Source: Duganella sp. 1224
Lineage (GTDB): Bacteria > Pseudomonadota > Gammaproteobacteria > Burkholderiales > Burkholderiaceae_D
Direction of reading: 5' to 3'
DNA length: 64,000 bases
Assembly (NCBI RefSeq): GCF_013408245.1
Contig: NZ_JACBYS010000002.1
Span: 310,001-374,000, forward strand
Shown: one piece after another, positions 17,922-27,542 of the stretch
Numbering within the stretch: position 1 is the first letter of the stretch
Layout of the letters: every line of letters begins with the position of its first letter
The notes under the pieces: model-generated
What the model saw: only the letters and a program-made list of their open reading frames with translations
Database searches by the model: none
Told to the model about the DNA's origin: nothing
Translations under genes and position numbers: made by a program

Positions 17922-18890
17922 TCAACCCTGCGCGGGCGCGCGATAGTGCGGATAGATGCTGGCCGCGGCGTCGCGCAGTGCGCCCAGCATGGCGTCGGCG
18001 CCGGGCGAGAGCTGGTGTCGCTTGCGCGTCACAATGCCGAACGAATCCATGCTCACGCCCAGCGCGAACGGCAGCGCCTTCAGCAGGCCGGCGTCCAGAT
18101 ACGGCTGCACCGCTTCCGCCGGCAGCGCCACGATCATGTCGTTGTTCAGCAGCAGGCTGGCGACCACCGGCATGTCCAGCGTCTCGACGGTTTCCGCCGG
18201 CTGCTCCAGGCCGTGCGACAGGAACAGCGCGGTCAGGCGGTCGCGCAGGATGGAGCCGGCCGGCGGCAGTATCCAGCACTGCGTCATCAGGTCTTCCAGC
18301 GTCAGATCGGTGCGGCCGATCAGCGGATGGCTGGCGCGCGCGATCAGCAAATGCGGCTCGTCGGTCAGCGGTTCAAAATTGAGTTCGTCGGCGGCCTCGG
18401 TGTCGAGGATGCGGCCCACCACCAGATCCAGCTCGCCGCTGCGCAGGCGCTCGACCAGCACCTTGCTGGTCGACATGGTCACCGCCACGTGCACGCGCGC
18501 GTGGCGCTCCTTCAGCAGGTTGATGGCCTTCGGCACCAGGCCGGTGGCCGGCGCCAGCACCGTCCCCAGGCCGACGCGGCCGCGCAGACCGGACAGCAGC
18601 TCCATCACTTCCTGGTGCGCCGCGTCCATCTCGGCCAGCGCCGCGCCGGCGCGGCGGATCAGCACCTTGCCATACCAGGTCGGCGACACGCCGCGCGACA
18701 GGCGCTCGAACAGCTGCACCCCGAGCGCGTGCTCCAGCTCGCCCAACAGCTTGGAGGCGCCGGGCTGCGTCAGGTTGGCGGCCTGCGCCGCGTGGGCGAT
18801 GGACCCGTGCCGGCCCAGCTCGACCAGCAAGACCAGGTGGCGGGTTTTCAGGTGGGAGCGAACAAAGCGGTCCGAGCGGGAATCAGTCAT
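17922..18890 (-). CDS. LysR family regulator, GbpR-like (galactose/arabinose)
   Basis: 322 residues. The N-terminal HTH (LKTRHLVLLVELGRHGSIAHAA, QPGASKLLGELEHALGVQLFER) has the pattern of the GbpR/CbbR-related branch known to control galactose-binding protein genes in Azospirillum and Agrobacterium. The effector domain spans about 95-310. It lies between the SMP-30 lactonase and the TonB receptor on the same strand, and close to dgoD and araFGH. This context makes it the probable regulator of the whole galactose/arabinose cluster. The name is by similarity and position, so I give no symbol. Confidence 0.9.
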   Translation of the reverse strand: MTDSRSDRFVRSHLKTRHLVLLVELGRHGSIAHAAQAANLTQPGASKLLGELEHALGVQLFERLSRGVSPTWYGKVLIRRAGAALAEMDAAHQEVMELLSGLRGRVGLGTVLAPATGLVPKAINLLKERHARVHVAVTMSTSKVLVERLRSGELDLVVGRILDTEAADELNFEPLTDEPHLLIARASHPLIGRTDLTLEDLMTQCWILPPAGSILRDRLTALFLSHGLEQPAETVETLDMPVVASLLLNNDMIVALPAEAVQPYLDAGLLKALPFALGVSMDSFGIVTRKRHQLSPGADAMLGALRDAAASIYPHYRAPAQG

Positions 18891-18947
18891 AACGGTGCGT
18901 GGTTTGGTTGCCCATCATAAAGGGGGGCTGCACCAGCGTCAATCACG

Positions 18948-19862
18948 TCACGCCCGCGCCAGCGGGCTGGAAGCGCTACCGCCGTCAGCAAACAAGCCGT
19001 CCGCCACGCCCGGCGCCAGCCCCTCGGCCAGATCAGGCGGCAGCCCGTACAGGCCGCCCCGCGCGCCCAGCACCAGCAACTGATCCAGCCGCCGGCCGCC
19101 GAACGCCACCGAGGCCGCCGCCTCGCGCCCCGGCGCGATCCGCAGCAGCGCCTCGCCGTCGCGGTCGTACTGCACCAGCAGCCCGCCCTGCACGCTCCAC
19201 AGATTGCCCTGACTGTCGGCGACGGCCGCGCCGGCGCCCGGCGCCTGCAGCACCGAAAATGCTTGCATCCCGCTGACCTTGGCCCGCTCGGGGTCGTAGC
19301 CGCATTGCATCAACTGGCCACGCGCGGCGTCGGCGAAGTACAGCGTGCGGCCGTCCGGGCTGAAGGCGATGCCGGTGGCGTGCACCACCGCCGGCAGGGC
19401 CAGCCGCCGCAGGCCGTGGCGTAGCGAATACTGGTAGAAACTGCCGATCGGCCGCCGGTCCGGTGCGGTGTTGGCGGTGCCGAACACGAAATTGCCGTCG
19501 CGGTCGGCGCAGCCGTCGCTGATGCTGGTGCGCGGCTCGGCCGCGTCGATGGTGATCAATACCTGGGCCTGCAGCGGCCGGCCCGGTTGCCCCGGCTGTG
19601 GCAAATCCACCATGCCCAGCCGCTTGCCCAGCCCCAGCAGCAGGCGCCCGGAGGTGCAACATGCCATCCCGCGTGCGCTTTCTAACATACGCACGCCGCC
19701 GGGCATCGCCGGCGCCGCCGGCCAGGCGTACAGTTGCTTACCTACCGGGTCCGGCCAACGCCAGCATTGCCCTACGGCATCCCATCGCAATGCGCAGCCG
19801 GCCTGGCCGGCGCGCAGCAGCATGACGCCGGGCGTGACAGCGGCGGAGGTGGCGACATTCAT
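18948..19862 (-). CDS. SMP-30/gluconolactonase family lactonase
   Basis: 304-residue six-bladed beta-propeller of the SMP-30/LRE family. It most likely hydrolyses an aldonolactone such as galactono- or arabinono-lactone. Metal and substrate motifs are recognisable: the loop ISDGCADRDGNFVFGT (family form N-D-x3-D-x2-G), then HATGIAFSPDGRTLYFADAA and the late AAVADSQGNLWSV. No signal peptide is seen. It is divergent from dgoD, which acts on the galactonate that such a lactonase would produce. A second family member is at 39672. The exact sugar is unknown. Confidence 0.88.
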   Translation of the reverse strand: MNVATSAAVTPGVMLLRAGQAGCALRWDAVGQCWRWPDPVGKQLYAWPAAPAMPGGVRMLESARGMACCTSGRLLLGLGKRLGMVDLPQPGQPGRPLQAQVLITIDAAEPRTSISDGCADRDGNFVFGTANTAPDRRPIGSFYQYSLRHGLRRLALPAVVHATGIAFSPDGRTLYFADAARGQLMQCGYDPERAKVSGMQAFSVLQAPGAGAAVADSQGNLWSVQGGLLVQYDRDGEALLRIAPGREAAASVAFGGRRLDQLLVLGARGGLYGLPPDLAEGLAPGVADGLFADGGSASSPLARA

Positions 19863-19955
19863 GGAAGTCCTGTGGCGGTTTTTGACAGCAGAAAGTCTAC
19901 GGGAAGGAGGCCGGCGGCAGCTATGAATTTAGCGCCGCCAGCCATGCGGATATCG

Positions 19956-19982
19956 GATAGCAGGCCGGGCGCCCCTGCTATC
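19956..19982. promoter_or_regulatory. Inverted repeat between lactonase and dgoD genes
   Basis: Perfect nine-base arms GATAGCAGG / CCTGCTATC around a nine-base GC spacer, in the divergent promoter region (19863-20082) of the SMP-30 gene and dgoD. Weaker flanking similarity (GATAT on both outer sides) extends the symmetry. It could be an operator for the cluster or an RNA hairpin in the lactonase leader. No T-tract argues for a terminator. Confidence 0.5.
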
Positions 19983-20082
19983 AGATAATGATATGGCTCC
20001 TTGCGAATTAATCATATTTCCAGTGTGGCGAGCCGCTTTAGACTGAGCGTCTGTTCCCCGAACTCGATCCTGACTTTACCCT

Positions 20083-21231
20083 ATGAAAATCATTAAACTG
20101 ACGACCTACCGTGTGCCACCGCGCTGGATGCTGCTGAAAATCGAAACCGATGAAGGCGTGGTCGGCTGGGGCGAACCGGTGATCGAAGGCCGCGCCCGCA
20201 CGGTGGAAACCGCGGTTCAGGAAATGGAACCCTATCTCATCGGCCAGGATCCGTCGCGCATCAACGACCTGTGGCAGACCATGTACCGCGCCGGCTTCTA
20301 CCGCGGCGGCGCCATCCTGATGAGCGCGATCGCCGGCATCGACCAGGCGCTGTGGGACATCAAGGGCAAGGTGCTGGGCAAGCCGGTGTACGAACTGCTG
20401 GGCGGCCTGGTGCGCGACCGCATGAAGATGTACAGCTGGGTCGGCGGCGACCGCCCGGCCGACATCATCGCGCAAATGCGCACGCTGCAGCAAGGCGGCT
20501 TCAACACGTTCAAGATGAACGGCACCGAGGAACTGGGCATGCTGGACACCTCGGCCAAGGTCGACGAGGCGGTCAGACGCGTGGCCGAGATCCGCGAGGC
20601 GTTCGGCACCACCATCGAATTCGGCCTGGACTTCCACGGCCGCGTGGCCGCGCCGATGGCCAAGGCGCTGCTGCGCGAGCTGGAACCATTCCGCCCGCTG
20701 TTCGTCGAGGAACCGGTGCTGGCCGAACAGGCCGAGTACTACCCGCGCCTGGCCGAGATGACTTCGATCCCGCTGGCGGCGGGCGAGCGCATGTACTCGC
20801 GCTTCGAATTCAAGAACGTGTTCGCGGCCGGCGGCCTGTCGATCGTGCAGCCGGACCTGTCGCACGCCGGCGGCATCACCGAATGCCTGAAGATCGCCTC
20901 GATGGCCGAAGCCTACGACATCACGCTGGCGCCGCACTGCCCACTTGGCCCGGTGGCGCTGGCATCGTGCCTGCAGGTGGACTTCGTGTCGTACAATGCC
21001 GTGTTGCAGGAGCAGAGCATGGGCATCCACTACAACAAGGGCGGCGAGCTGCTGGACTACGTCATCAACAAGGAAGACTTCAAGATCGTCGACGGCTACT
21101 GCAAGCCGCTGCCAAAGCCCGGCCTGGGCGTGGAAGTGGACGAGGCGCGCGTGATTGAAGCCAGCAAGAACGCGCCCGACTGGCGCAATCCGGTGTGGCG
21201 CCACGAAGACGGCAGCGTCGCGGAATGGTAA
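20083..21231 (+). CDS. dgoD: D-galactonate dehydratase
   Basis: 382 residues, the length of DgoD in the enolase superfamily. It converts D-galactonate to 2-dehydro-3-deoxygalactonate using Mg. Seen in order are the N-terminal capping domain ([20 protein letters not shown]), [25 protein letters not shown], the metal-ligand stretch [17 protein letters not shown], and the catalytic segment [15 protein letters not shown]. Conservation with DgoD is clear throughout. The TAA stop overlaps the next ATG by one base (TAATG), so the GH35 enzyme is translationally coupled. Kinase and aldolase partners are at 40586-42105. Confidence 0.95.
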   Translation: MKIIKLTTYRVPPRWMLLKIETDEGVVGWGEPVIEGRARTVETAVQEMEPYLIGQDPSRINDLWQTMYRAGFYRGGAILMSAIAGIDQALWDIKGKVLGKPVYELLGGLVRDRMKMYSWVGGDRPADIIAQMRTLQQGGFNTFKMNGTEELGMLDTSAKVDEAVRRVAEIREAFGTTIEFGLDFHGRVAAPMAKALLRELEPFRPLFVEEPVLAEQAEYYPRLAEMTSIPLAAGERMYSRFEFKNVFAAGGLSIVQPDLSHAGGITECLKIASMAEAYDITLAPHCPLGPVALASCLQVDFVSYNAVLQEQSMGIHYNKGGELLDYVINKEDFKIVDGYCKPLPKPGLGVEVDEARVIEASKNAPDWRNPVWRHEDGSVAEW

Positions 21232-23819
21232 TGTCGACCCGCCTCCGCCTGTGCGCGGCGGTGGTGGCAAGCGTGCTGGCAGCCGGCTTTGCCGGCGCCG
21301 GCACGTTGACCATTGACGCCAGCGCCCCCACGCCCGTCCCGCTCAACGCCGCGCTGCGCCTCGGCAGCGCCACCGCGCCGAATGGCGACACGCTCGGCGC
21401 CAACGCCCGCTACCTGACCCGCAACGGCGCCCCATGGTTGCCGGTGATGGGCGAATTCCACTACAGCCGCACGCCCGCCGCGCAATGGGAGGCGGAACTG
21501 CGCAAGATGAAGGCGGCCGGCATCGACATCGTCGCCAGCTACGTCATGTGGAATCACCACGAGGAAGTGGAAGGCAAATTCGACTGGTCCGGCAACCGCG
21601 ACCTGCGCCGCTTTATCCAGCTGGCCGGCAAGGCCGGGCTGGATGTCGTCGTCCGTGTCGGTCCGTGGGCGCATGCCGAAGTGCGCTACGGCGGCATTCC
21701 GGACTGGGTGGTCAACGCCATGCCGACCCGTTCCAACGATCCGCAATACATGACCTACGTCGAGCGCCTGTACGCGCAGATCGGCCAGCAGCTCAAAGGC
21801 CAGTTGTGGAAGGATGGCGGCCACGTGATCGGCATCCAGCTGGAAAACGAGTACAACCTCGATGGTCCCGGCAAGGGCGTGGCGCACATCGCCGCGCTCA
21901 AAAAGCTGGCGCTGAAGGCGGGCATGGATGTGCCCTACTACACCGTCACCGGCTGGGACGGCACCATCTACCCGACCGGCGAAGTGACGCCGGTGTTCGG
22001 CGGCTACCCGGATGAACCGTGGGGCGTCAGCACCAGGGAACTGCCGCCGAAGGAAACCTATGCGTTCCGCTTCGACACCCGCGTCAGCGGCGACCTGGGC
22101 GCGCAAACCGCCGCCCACGCGCCGGGCACCGCCGACACCGACAAGGACGTGACGCCCTTCCTCGGCGCCGAGTATGGCGCCGGCCTGCCATTCATGTACC
22201 GCCGCCGCACCGTGGTGTCGGCCGACGACATCGCCTCCATGCTGCCGGTGCAACTGGGCTCCGGCGTCAACCTGATGGGCTACTACATGTTCCACGGCGG
22301 CCGCAATCCGCTGAGCCTCGGCGGCACCGGCATGGAGGAAAGCACGCTCAGTGGCGGCTACAACGACACCACCATGATCAGCTACGACTTCCAGGCGCCG
22401 CTTGGCCCGGACGGCCAGCAGCGCAAGGTGCTGGAGAAGCTGCGGCCGTTCCATTTGTTCGTCCACGCCTTCGGCTCGCGGCTGGCGCCCATGACCGTGC
22501 GCCAGCCGGACGTGTCGCCGGCCAAGCCGGATGATCTGCGCACCGCGCGCTTTGCCGTGCGCAGCGAGGGTGATCGCGGCTTCCTGTTCGTGAACAACCA
22601 CGTGCGCCAGTACGACATGGCGGCGCAGCAGGCGACGCAGTTCGCGGTCACGCTGCCGGGCCAGCGCATCACGCTGCCGAGCAAGCCGGTGGACATCGCC
22701 AACGGCGCCTACTTCATCTGGCCGCTGAACCTGGACCTCGACGGCACCAACCTGCGCTACGCCACCGCGCAGCCTTTGACGCTGCTGGACCAGGGCAAGG
22801 CGGGCGTGGTGGCGGTGTTCGGCGCCAGCGCCGGCGTGCCGGTCGAGCTGTCGTTCGACGCCGGCGCGCGCGTTGCGGCGGCGGGCGGCGCGCAAGTGTC
22901 GGCCGCCGATGGCCACACGCTGGTGACGGGCGTACAGCCTGGCGCCGGCGCGGCGGTCACGGTGCAGCGCGACGGCAAGCGCCCGCTGACCATCGTGGTG
23001 CTGACGGCGGAACAGTCGCAGCAACTCAGCGTGGTGCGGCTGGCCGGCCAACAGCGCCTGCTGCTCAGCGCCGATCAGGCCTACGTGGACGGCAACGCGC
23101 TGCAACTGCGCTCGGTCGGCGACAGCACGTTCCGCTTTGCTGTCTACCCGGCGCTGGCGGGTGCGCCGAAAGCCAGCACCACCGGCGCGGCGTGGAGCGC
23201 GCAACCGGCGCATGGCGGCAAGGCTGGCGTGTCGCGCGCGGCACTGCTGGCGGCGACGCCGAGCAATGGCGGCGGCGCGGCGGCGGCCGATGCGCCGACC
23301 GCCACCGTCGCCCTGCGCGCGGCCGGCAACGACGGCATCTTCCAGGCGTTTGAAGCCACGCTGCCGGCGCACGACATCCGGGCCACGCTGACGCCAACGC
23401 GCGAGGCGCAGGAAGCGGCGCCGGTCGTCATCGGCGGCACGGCAAAGGCGGCGATCCAGCCGATACCGGAAAACTTCAAGGCTGCGGGCGCGTGGCAGAT
23501 CCACGTCCCGCGCGAGCAGCTGAAAGGGCTGGACGACGCGCTGCTGCAGATTGACTTTGTCGGCGACATCGGGCGGCTGTATGCTGGCACCCGCATGCTC
23601 GACGACTGGTACTACAGCGGCTACCCGTGGCAGTTTGGCCTGCGCCAGCAAGCCGCGCTGCTGGACCAGCCGCTGACACTGTCGGTACTGCCGCTGCGCG
23701 CGGACGCGCCCATCTACCTGCCCAAAGAGGCACGCCCCGATTTCGGCGGCGCGAAGCAGATGGCAACCGTGCGCGGGGTGAAGGTGATTCCGGTGTATCA
23801 ATTACGCGTTACCCCGTGA
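21231..23819 (+). CDS. Secreted beta-galactosidase, GH35 family
   Basis: 862 residues from the ATG at 21231 (overlapping the dgoD stop). The signal peptide is STRLRLCAAVVASVLAAGFAGA. The GH35 barrel starts near residue 65 (PVMGEFHYSRTP, SYVMWNHHEE, VVRVGPWAHAEVRYGG). The acid/base is E207 in QLENEYN, and E314 in FLGAEYGAG is the likely nucleophile. The C-terminal 450 residues are beta-sandwich domains. It probably trims terminal beta-galactose outside the cytoplasm, feeding the downstream araFGH importer and the galactonate route. Linkage preference cannot be read. Confidence 0.9.
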   Translation: MSTRLRLCAAVVASVLAAGFAGAGTLTIDASAPTPVPLNAALRLGSATAPNGDTLGANARYLTRNGAPWLPVMGEFHYSRTPAAQWEAELRKMKAAGIDIVASYVMWNHHEEVEGKFDWSGNRDLRRFIQLAGKAGLDVVVRVGPWAHAEVRYGGIPDWVVNAMPTRSNDPQYMTYVERLYAQIGQQLKGQLWKDGGHVIGIQLENEYNLDGPGKGVAHIAALKKLALKAGMDVPYYTVTGWDGTIYPTGEVTPVFGGYPDEPWGVSTRELPPKETYAFRFDTRVSGDLGAQTAAHAPGTADTDKDVTPFLGAEYGAGLPFMYRRRTVVSADDIASMLPVQLGSGVNLMGYYMFHGGRNPLSLGGTGMEESTLSGGYNDTTMISYDFQAPLGPDGQQRKVLEKLRPFHLFVHAFGSRLAPMTVRQPDVSPAKPDDLRTARFAVRSEGDRGFLFVNNHVRQYDMAAQQATQFAVTLPGQRITLPSKPVDIANGAYFIWPLNLDLDGTNLRYATAQPLTLLDQGKAGVVAVFGASAGVPVELSFDAGARVAAAGGAQVSAADGHTLVTGVQPGAGAAVTVQRDGKRPLTIVVLTAEQSQQLSVVRLAGQQRLLLSADQAYVDGNALQLRSVGDSTFRFAVYPALAGAPKASTTGAAWSAQPAHGGKAGVSRAALLAATPSNGGGAAAADAPTATVALRAAGNDGIFQAFEATLPAHDIRATLTPTREAQEAAPVVIGGTAKAAIQPIPENFKAAGAWQIHVPREQLKGLDDALLQIDFVGDIGRLYAGTRMLDDWYYSGYPWQFGLRQQAALLDQPLTLSVLPLRADAPIYLPKEARPDFGGAKQMATVRGVKVIPVYQLRVTP

Positions 23820-23851
23820 GCAGTTCGTTTTAAAAGTGCGCTGCACCTGCC

Positions 23852-23916
23852 AAACCCGCACACCGCTGCGGCCAGGGTCTGACCCCGTACGGGGTCAGAC
23901 CCTTTCGGTCGGGGTA
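23852..23916. repeat. Nested palindromic element, copy 3 (variant)
   Basis: The core at 23874-23903 is again a perfect 30-bp palindrome, but its outermost pair is A/T instead of G/C: both ends changed together, so symmetry was kept. The outer ends are AAACCCGC (from 23852) and CGGGGTA (to 23916). It lies between the GH35 gene and araF, 55 bases after the GH35 stop. Confidence 0.88.
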
Positions 23917-23944
23917 GCTCCAAAAAATCGAATGGAGACTCGAT

Positions 23945-24916
23945 ATGAAACGTACTTTGTTGGCGGTTGCGGCGCTCTGCGCCGCAACCCTTGCCCATGC
24001 CGCTGATCCCATCAAAATCGGCTTCCTCGTCAAACAGGCCGAAGAACCCTGGTTCCAGGACGAATGGCGCTATGCGGACGTCGCCGCCAGGGAAAAAGGC
24101 TTCACGCTGGTAAAAATCGGCATCCCCAACGGCGAAAAAACCATGGCCGCCATCGACAACCTGGCGGCGCAGAAAGCCCAGGGCTTCGTCATCTGCGCCC
24201 CGGACGTCAAGCTGGGCAAGGCCATCGAGCGCGCCGCCAAACGCAACAACCTCAAGGTCGTCTCGGTCGACGACCGCCTGGTCGACGGCAGCGGCAAACC
24301 GATCGAATCCATTCCGCACATGGGCATCTCCGGCTACCAGATCGGCAAGCAGGTCGGCGAGGGCATCGTCGCCGAGATCAAGGCCCGCAAATGGAATATG
24401 GCGGAAGTGGGCGCCATCCGCGTCGCCTACGACCAGCTCCCCACCGGCAAGGAACGCACCACCGGCGCGGTCGATGCGCTGAAAGCCGCTGGCTTCCCGG
24501 CAGCGAACATCATCGACGCGCCGCAAGCCAAGACCGACACCGAAAACGCCTTCAACGCCGCCAACATCGCGCTGACCAAGAACGCAAAATTCAAGCACTG
24601 GGTGGCCGTGGGCCTGAACGACGAGGCGGTGCTGGGCGCCGTGCGCGCCGCTGAAGGACGAGGCATCAAGGCCGACAACATGATCGGCATCGGCATCGGC
24701 GGCGCCAAGGCCGCTGAAAATGAATTGAACAAGCCACAGCCAACCGGCTTCTTTGGCTCGGTGATGATCAGCGCTAAAGAACACGGCTACCAGACCTCGG
24801 TCAACCTGTTCAACTGGATCACCGGCAAAGCCACACCGCCGGCGGAAGTGCTCACCAAAGGGATGTTGATGACCCGCGCCAACCAGGCCGAGGTCCGCAA
24901 AGCGATGGGCCAGTAA
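23945..24916 (+). CDS. araF: L-arabinose/galactose ABC transporter, periplasmic binding protein
   Basis: 323 residues with signal peptide [19 protein letters not shown]. The mature protein follows E. coli AraF closely ([77 protein letters not shown]). AraF-type proteins bind L-arabinose and often D-galactose, which fits the neighbouring beta-galactosidases and dgoD. It is followed after two bases by araG and then araH, forming one operon. The ribosome site AATGGAGA precedes the ATG. Which pentose or hexose is preferred here is open. Confidence 0.93.
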   Translation: MKRTLLAVAALCAATLAHAADPIKIGFLVKQAEEPWFQDEWRYADVAAREKGFTLVKIGIPNGEKTMAAIDNLAAQKAQGFVICAPDVKLGKAIERAAKRNNLKVVSVDDRLVDGSGKPIESIPHMGISGYQIGKQVGEGIVAEIKARKWNMAEVGAIRVAYDQLPTGKERTTGAVDALKAAGFPAANIIDAPQAKTDTENAFNAANIALTKNAKFKHWVAVGLNDEAVLGAVRAAEGRGIKADNMIGIGIGGAKAAENELNKPQPTGFFGSVMISAKEHGYQTSVNLFNWITGKATPPAEVLTKGMLMTRANQAEVRKAMGQ

Positions 24917-24918
24917 CC

Positions 24919-26556
24919 ATGGCCGCGTATCTGGAATTCGACCAGGTCAGCAAATTCTTCCCCGGCGTTAAGGCGCTGAACGACGTCAGCTTCGCGGCCC
25001 ACGCCGGCCAAGTCCATGGCCTGCTGGGCGAGAACGGCGCGGGCAAGTCGACGCTGTTGAAGATCCTCGGCGGCCAGTACAAGCCGGATGGCGGGCGCCT
25101 GCTGGTCAACGGCGAAGAGCGCCACTTCAGCAGCGCCAAGGACGCCATCCGCGCCGGCATCGCCGTGATTCACCAGGAACTGCAGTACGTGCCGGAGCTG
25201 ACGGTGGCCGAGAACGTGCTGCTGGGCCGCATGCCGACCCGCTTTGGCTTGCTGGACAAGCGCGCCGCGCACCGCATGGTGGCCGAACGCCTGGCCGCCA
25301 TCGGCGTGGACCTGTCCCCCGCCGCGCGCCTGGCCGACTTGTCGATCGCGCAGCGGCAGATGGTGGAGATCTGCAAGGCCATCATGCAGGAGGCGCAGGT
25401 CATCGCCTTCGACGAACCCACCTCCTCGCTGTCGCACCGCGAGACCGAGATCCTGTTCCGCCTCGTGAAAGACCTGCGCGCCAACGGCCGCACGCTGATC
25501 TACATCTCGCACCGGCTGGAGGAGCTGTATGCATTGTGCGACGCCTGCACCATCTTCCGCGACGGCCGCAAGATCGTCACGCACGATGTGATGGCCGAGG
25601 TGCCGCGCGATCGCCTCATCAGCGACATGGTCGGCCGTGAACTGAGCGACATCTACGACTACCGCGAACGCCCGCGCGGCGCGGCGCGCCTGCAGGTACA
25701 GGGACTGGACGGCAAACACCTGCAAGGCCCGCAAAGCTTCAGCGTGCACGCGGGCGAGGTGCTGGGCTTCTTTGGCCTGGTCGGCGCGGGACGCAGCGAG
25801 TTGATGCGCCTGCTGTACAACGCCGACGCGCGCAGCGGCGGCACGGTGCTGCTGGACGGCGCGCCCGTGGCCACGGGCGGACCGGCGGACGCCATCGCCG
25901 CCGGCATCGTGCTGTGCCCGGAGGACCGTAAGGAACAAGGCATCCTCGCCACCGCCTCGGTGGCGGAAAACATCAACATCAGCGTGCGACGCAATGACCT
26001 GCGCGGCGGCATATTCCTGCGCCACCAGCGCGAGGCGGCGCTGGCGGATGACTTCATCGCCCGCCTGCGCATCAAGACGCCCCATCGCCAGCAGGAGATA
26101 CGACTGCTTTCCGGCGGCAACCAGCAGAAGGTGATCCTGGCGCGCTGGCTGGCCGAGCCGGGACTGAAGGTGCTGATACTGGACGAGCCGACGCGCGGCA
26201 TCGACGTCGGCGCCAAAAACGATATCTATCGCATCATTCACGAGGTGGCGGAACGCGGCTGCTGCGTGATCGTGGTGTCGAGCGAGCTGCCGGAGGTGCT
26301 GGGCATCGCCGACCGCGTGATCGTCATGCGCGAGGGGGCCATCTGCGGCGAACTGCCGCGCGTCCAGGCCACCGAAACCGCGGTGCTGCGTCTCGCCCTG
26401 CCCGACAATGCCGCCCCCTCCACCGCCGCGCCAAGCGCCGCCGTGCCGCCCGCCGCTGTGCCGCCCGGCGCCGCTGCCATGCCGCCCGGCGCCGTGGCCG
26501 ATGCGCCGGCCGCGCACCTTGAATCGCCTGCCCAACCTGCACGGAGCAACGCATGA
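24919..26556 (+). CDS. araG: L-arabinose/galactose ABC transporter, duplicated ATP-binding protein
   Basis: 545 residues with two ABC modules. The first has Walker [10 protein letters not shown] (37-45), the signature [11 protein letters not shown] and Walker [11 protein letters not shown]. The second has a degenerate P-loop GLVGAGRSE, the signature LSGGNQQKV and [11 protein letters not shown], as usual for sugar CUT2 ATPases. E. coli AraG is about 504 residues; the extra C-terminal 45 residues here form a Pro/Ala-rich tail ([15 protein letters not shown]), probably disordered. It overlaps araH by four bases. Confidence 0.94.
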   Translation: MAAYLEFDQVSKFFPGVKALNDVSFAAHAGQVHGLLGENGAGKSTLLKILGGQYKPDGGRLLVNGEERHFSSAKDAIRAGIAVIHQELQYVPELTVAENVLLGRMPTRFGLLDKRAAHRMVAERLAAIGVDLSPAARLADLSIAQRQMVEICKAIMQEAQVIAFDEPTSSLSHRETEILFRLVKDLRANGRTLIYISHRLEELYALCDACTIFRDGRKIVTHDVMAEVPRDRLISDMVGRELSDIYDYRERPRGAARLQVQGLDGKHLQGPQSFSVHAGEVLGFFGLVGAGRSELMRLLYNADARSGGTVLLDGAPVATGGPADAIAAGIVLCPEDRKEQGILATASVAENINISVRRNDLRGGIFLRHQREAALADDFIARLRIKTPHRQQEIRLLSGGNQQKVILARWLAEPGLKVLILDEPTRGIDVGAKNDIYRIIHEVAERGCCVIVVSSELPEVLGIADRVIVMREGAICGELPRVQATETAVLRLALPDNAAPSTAAPSAAVPPAAVPPGAAAMPPGAVADAPAAHLESPAQPARSNA

Positions 26557-27533
26557 GCGCCTCACAACTGAAATCCGCCACCGCCGCCTCGCCGCTGGTC
26601 TCGCGCCAGTGGTTGTCCGACTACAGCATGCCGCTAGCCTACCTGGTGCTGTTTGCCGTGCTGTCGGCCACCGTGGAAAACTTCTTCTCCGTGACCAACG
26701 TGGTCGGCCTGATGCTGTCGGTCGCGCAGATCGGCATGGTAGCCTGCACCATGATGCTATGCCTCGCCTCGCGCGACTTCGACCTGTCGGTCGGCTCCAC
26801 CATCGCCTTCGCCGGCGTGCTGGGCGCCATCGTGCTGGAACGCAGCGGCAGCGTAGCGATCGCGGTCGCCGCCGGTCTCGGCGCCGGCGCGCTGATCGGC
26901 GCGCTGAATGGTGTGTTGATCGCCTACCTGCGCATCAACGCGCTGATCGCCACCCTGGCCACCATGCTGATGGTGCGCGGCCTGGCCTTCATCGTCTCCA
27001 AGGGCCAGGCGGTCGGCATCAACGACGACAGCTTCATCGACTTCGGCGACACCCGCCTCGTCGGCCTGCCGCTGCCGGTGCTGGTGGCCGGCGCCTGCTT
27101 CATCGTCTTCGGCATCCTGCTCAACCAGACCGTCTTCGGCCGCAACACGCTGGCCATCGGCGGCAATCCGGAAGCGGCGCGGCTGGCCGGCGTGCGCGTC
27201 GAACGGCTGCGCGTCTGGATCTTCCTGCTGCAAGGCGTGGTGACGGCGATGGCGGGCCTGATTCTCGCCTCGCGCATCACCAGCGGCCAACCGAATGCCG
27301 CGCAGGGCTTCGAGCTGGATGTGATTTCTGCCTGTGTGCTCGGCGGCGTCTCGCTACAAGGCGGCAAGGCGCGCATCTTCGGGGTGCTGATCGGGGTGCT
27401 GATCATGGGCACGGTGGAAAACGTCATGAACCTGCTGGACGTCGACGCCTTCTACCAATACCTGATGCGTGGCCTGATCCTGCTGGTGGCCGTGCTGCTC
27501 GACCAGTTGAAGACGCGCGGAGAGCGGCGCTAA
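26553..27533 (+). CDS. araH: L-arabinose/galactose ABC transporter permease
   Basis: 326-residue inner-membrane CUT2 permease with about eight to ten hydrophobic segments. Characteristic parts are [64 protein letters not shown] and [19 protein letters not shown]. It forms the channel with AraG as motor and AraF as receptor. The start overlaps araG by four bases. It converges with the GPH symporter gene with only nine bases between the stops, and no terminator is evident there. Confidence 0.94.
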   Translation: MSASQLKSATAASPLVSRQWLSDYSMPLAYLVLFAVLSATVENFFSVTNVVGLMLSVAQIGMVACTMMLCLASRDFDLSVGSTIAFAGVLGAIVLERSGSVAIAVAAGLGAGALIGALNGVLIAYLRINALIATLATMLMVRGLAFIVSKGQAVGINDDSFIDFGDTRLVGLPLPVLVAGACFIVFGILLNQTVFGRNTLAIGGNPEAARLAGVRVERLRVWIFLLQGVVTAMAGLILASRITSGQPNAAQGFELDVISACVLGGVSLQGGKARIFGVLIGVLIMGTVENVMNLLDVDAFYQYLMRGLILLVAVLLDQLKTRGERR

Positions 27534-27542
27534 GCATCAAGG

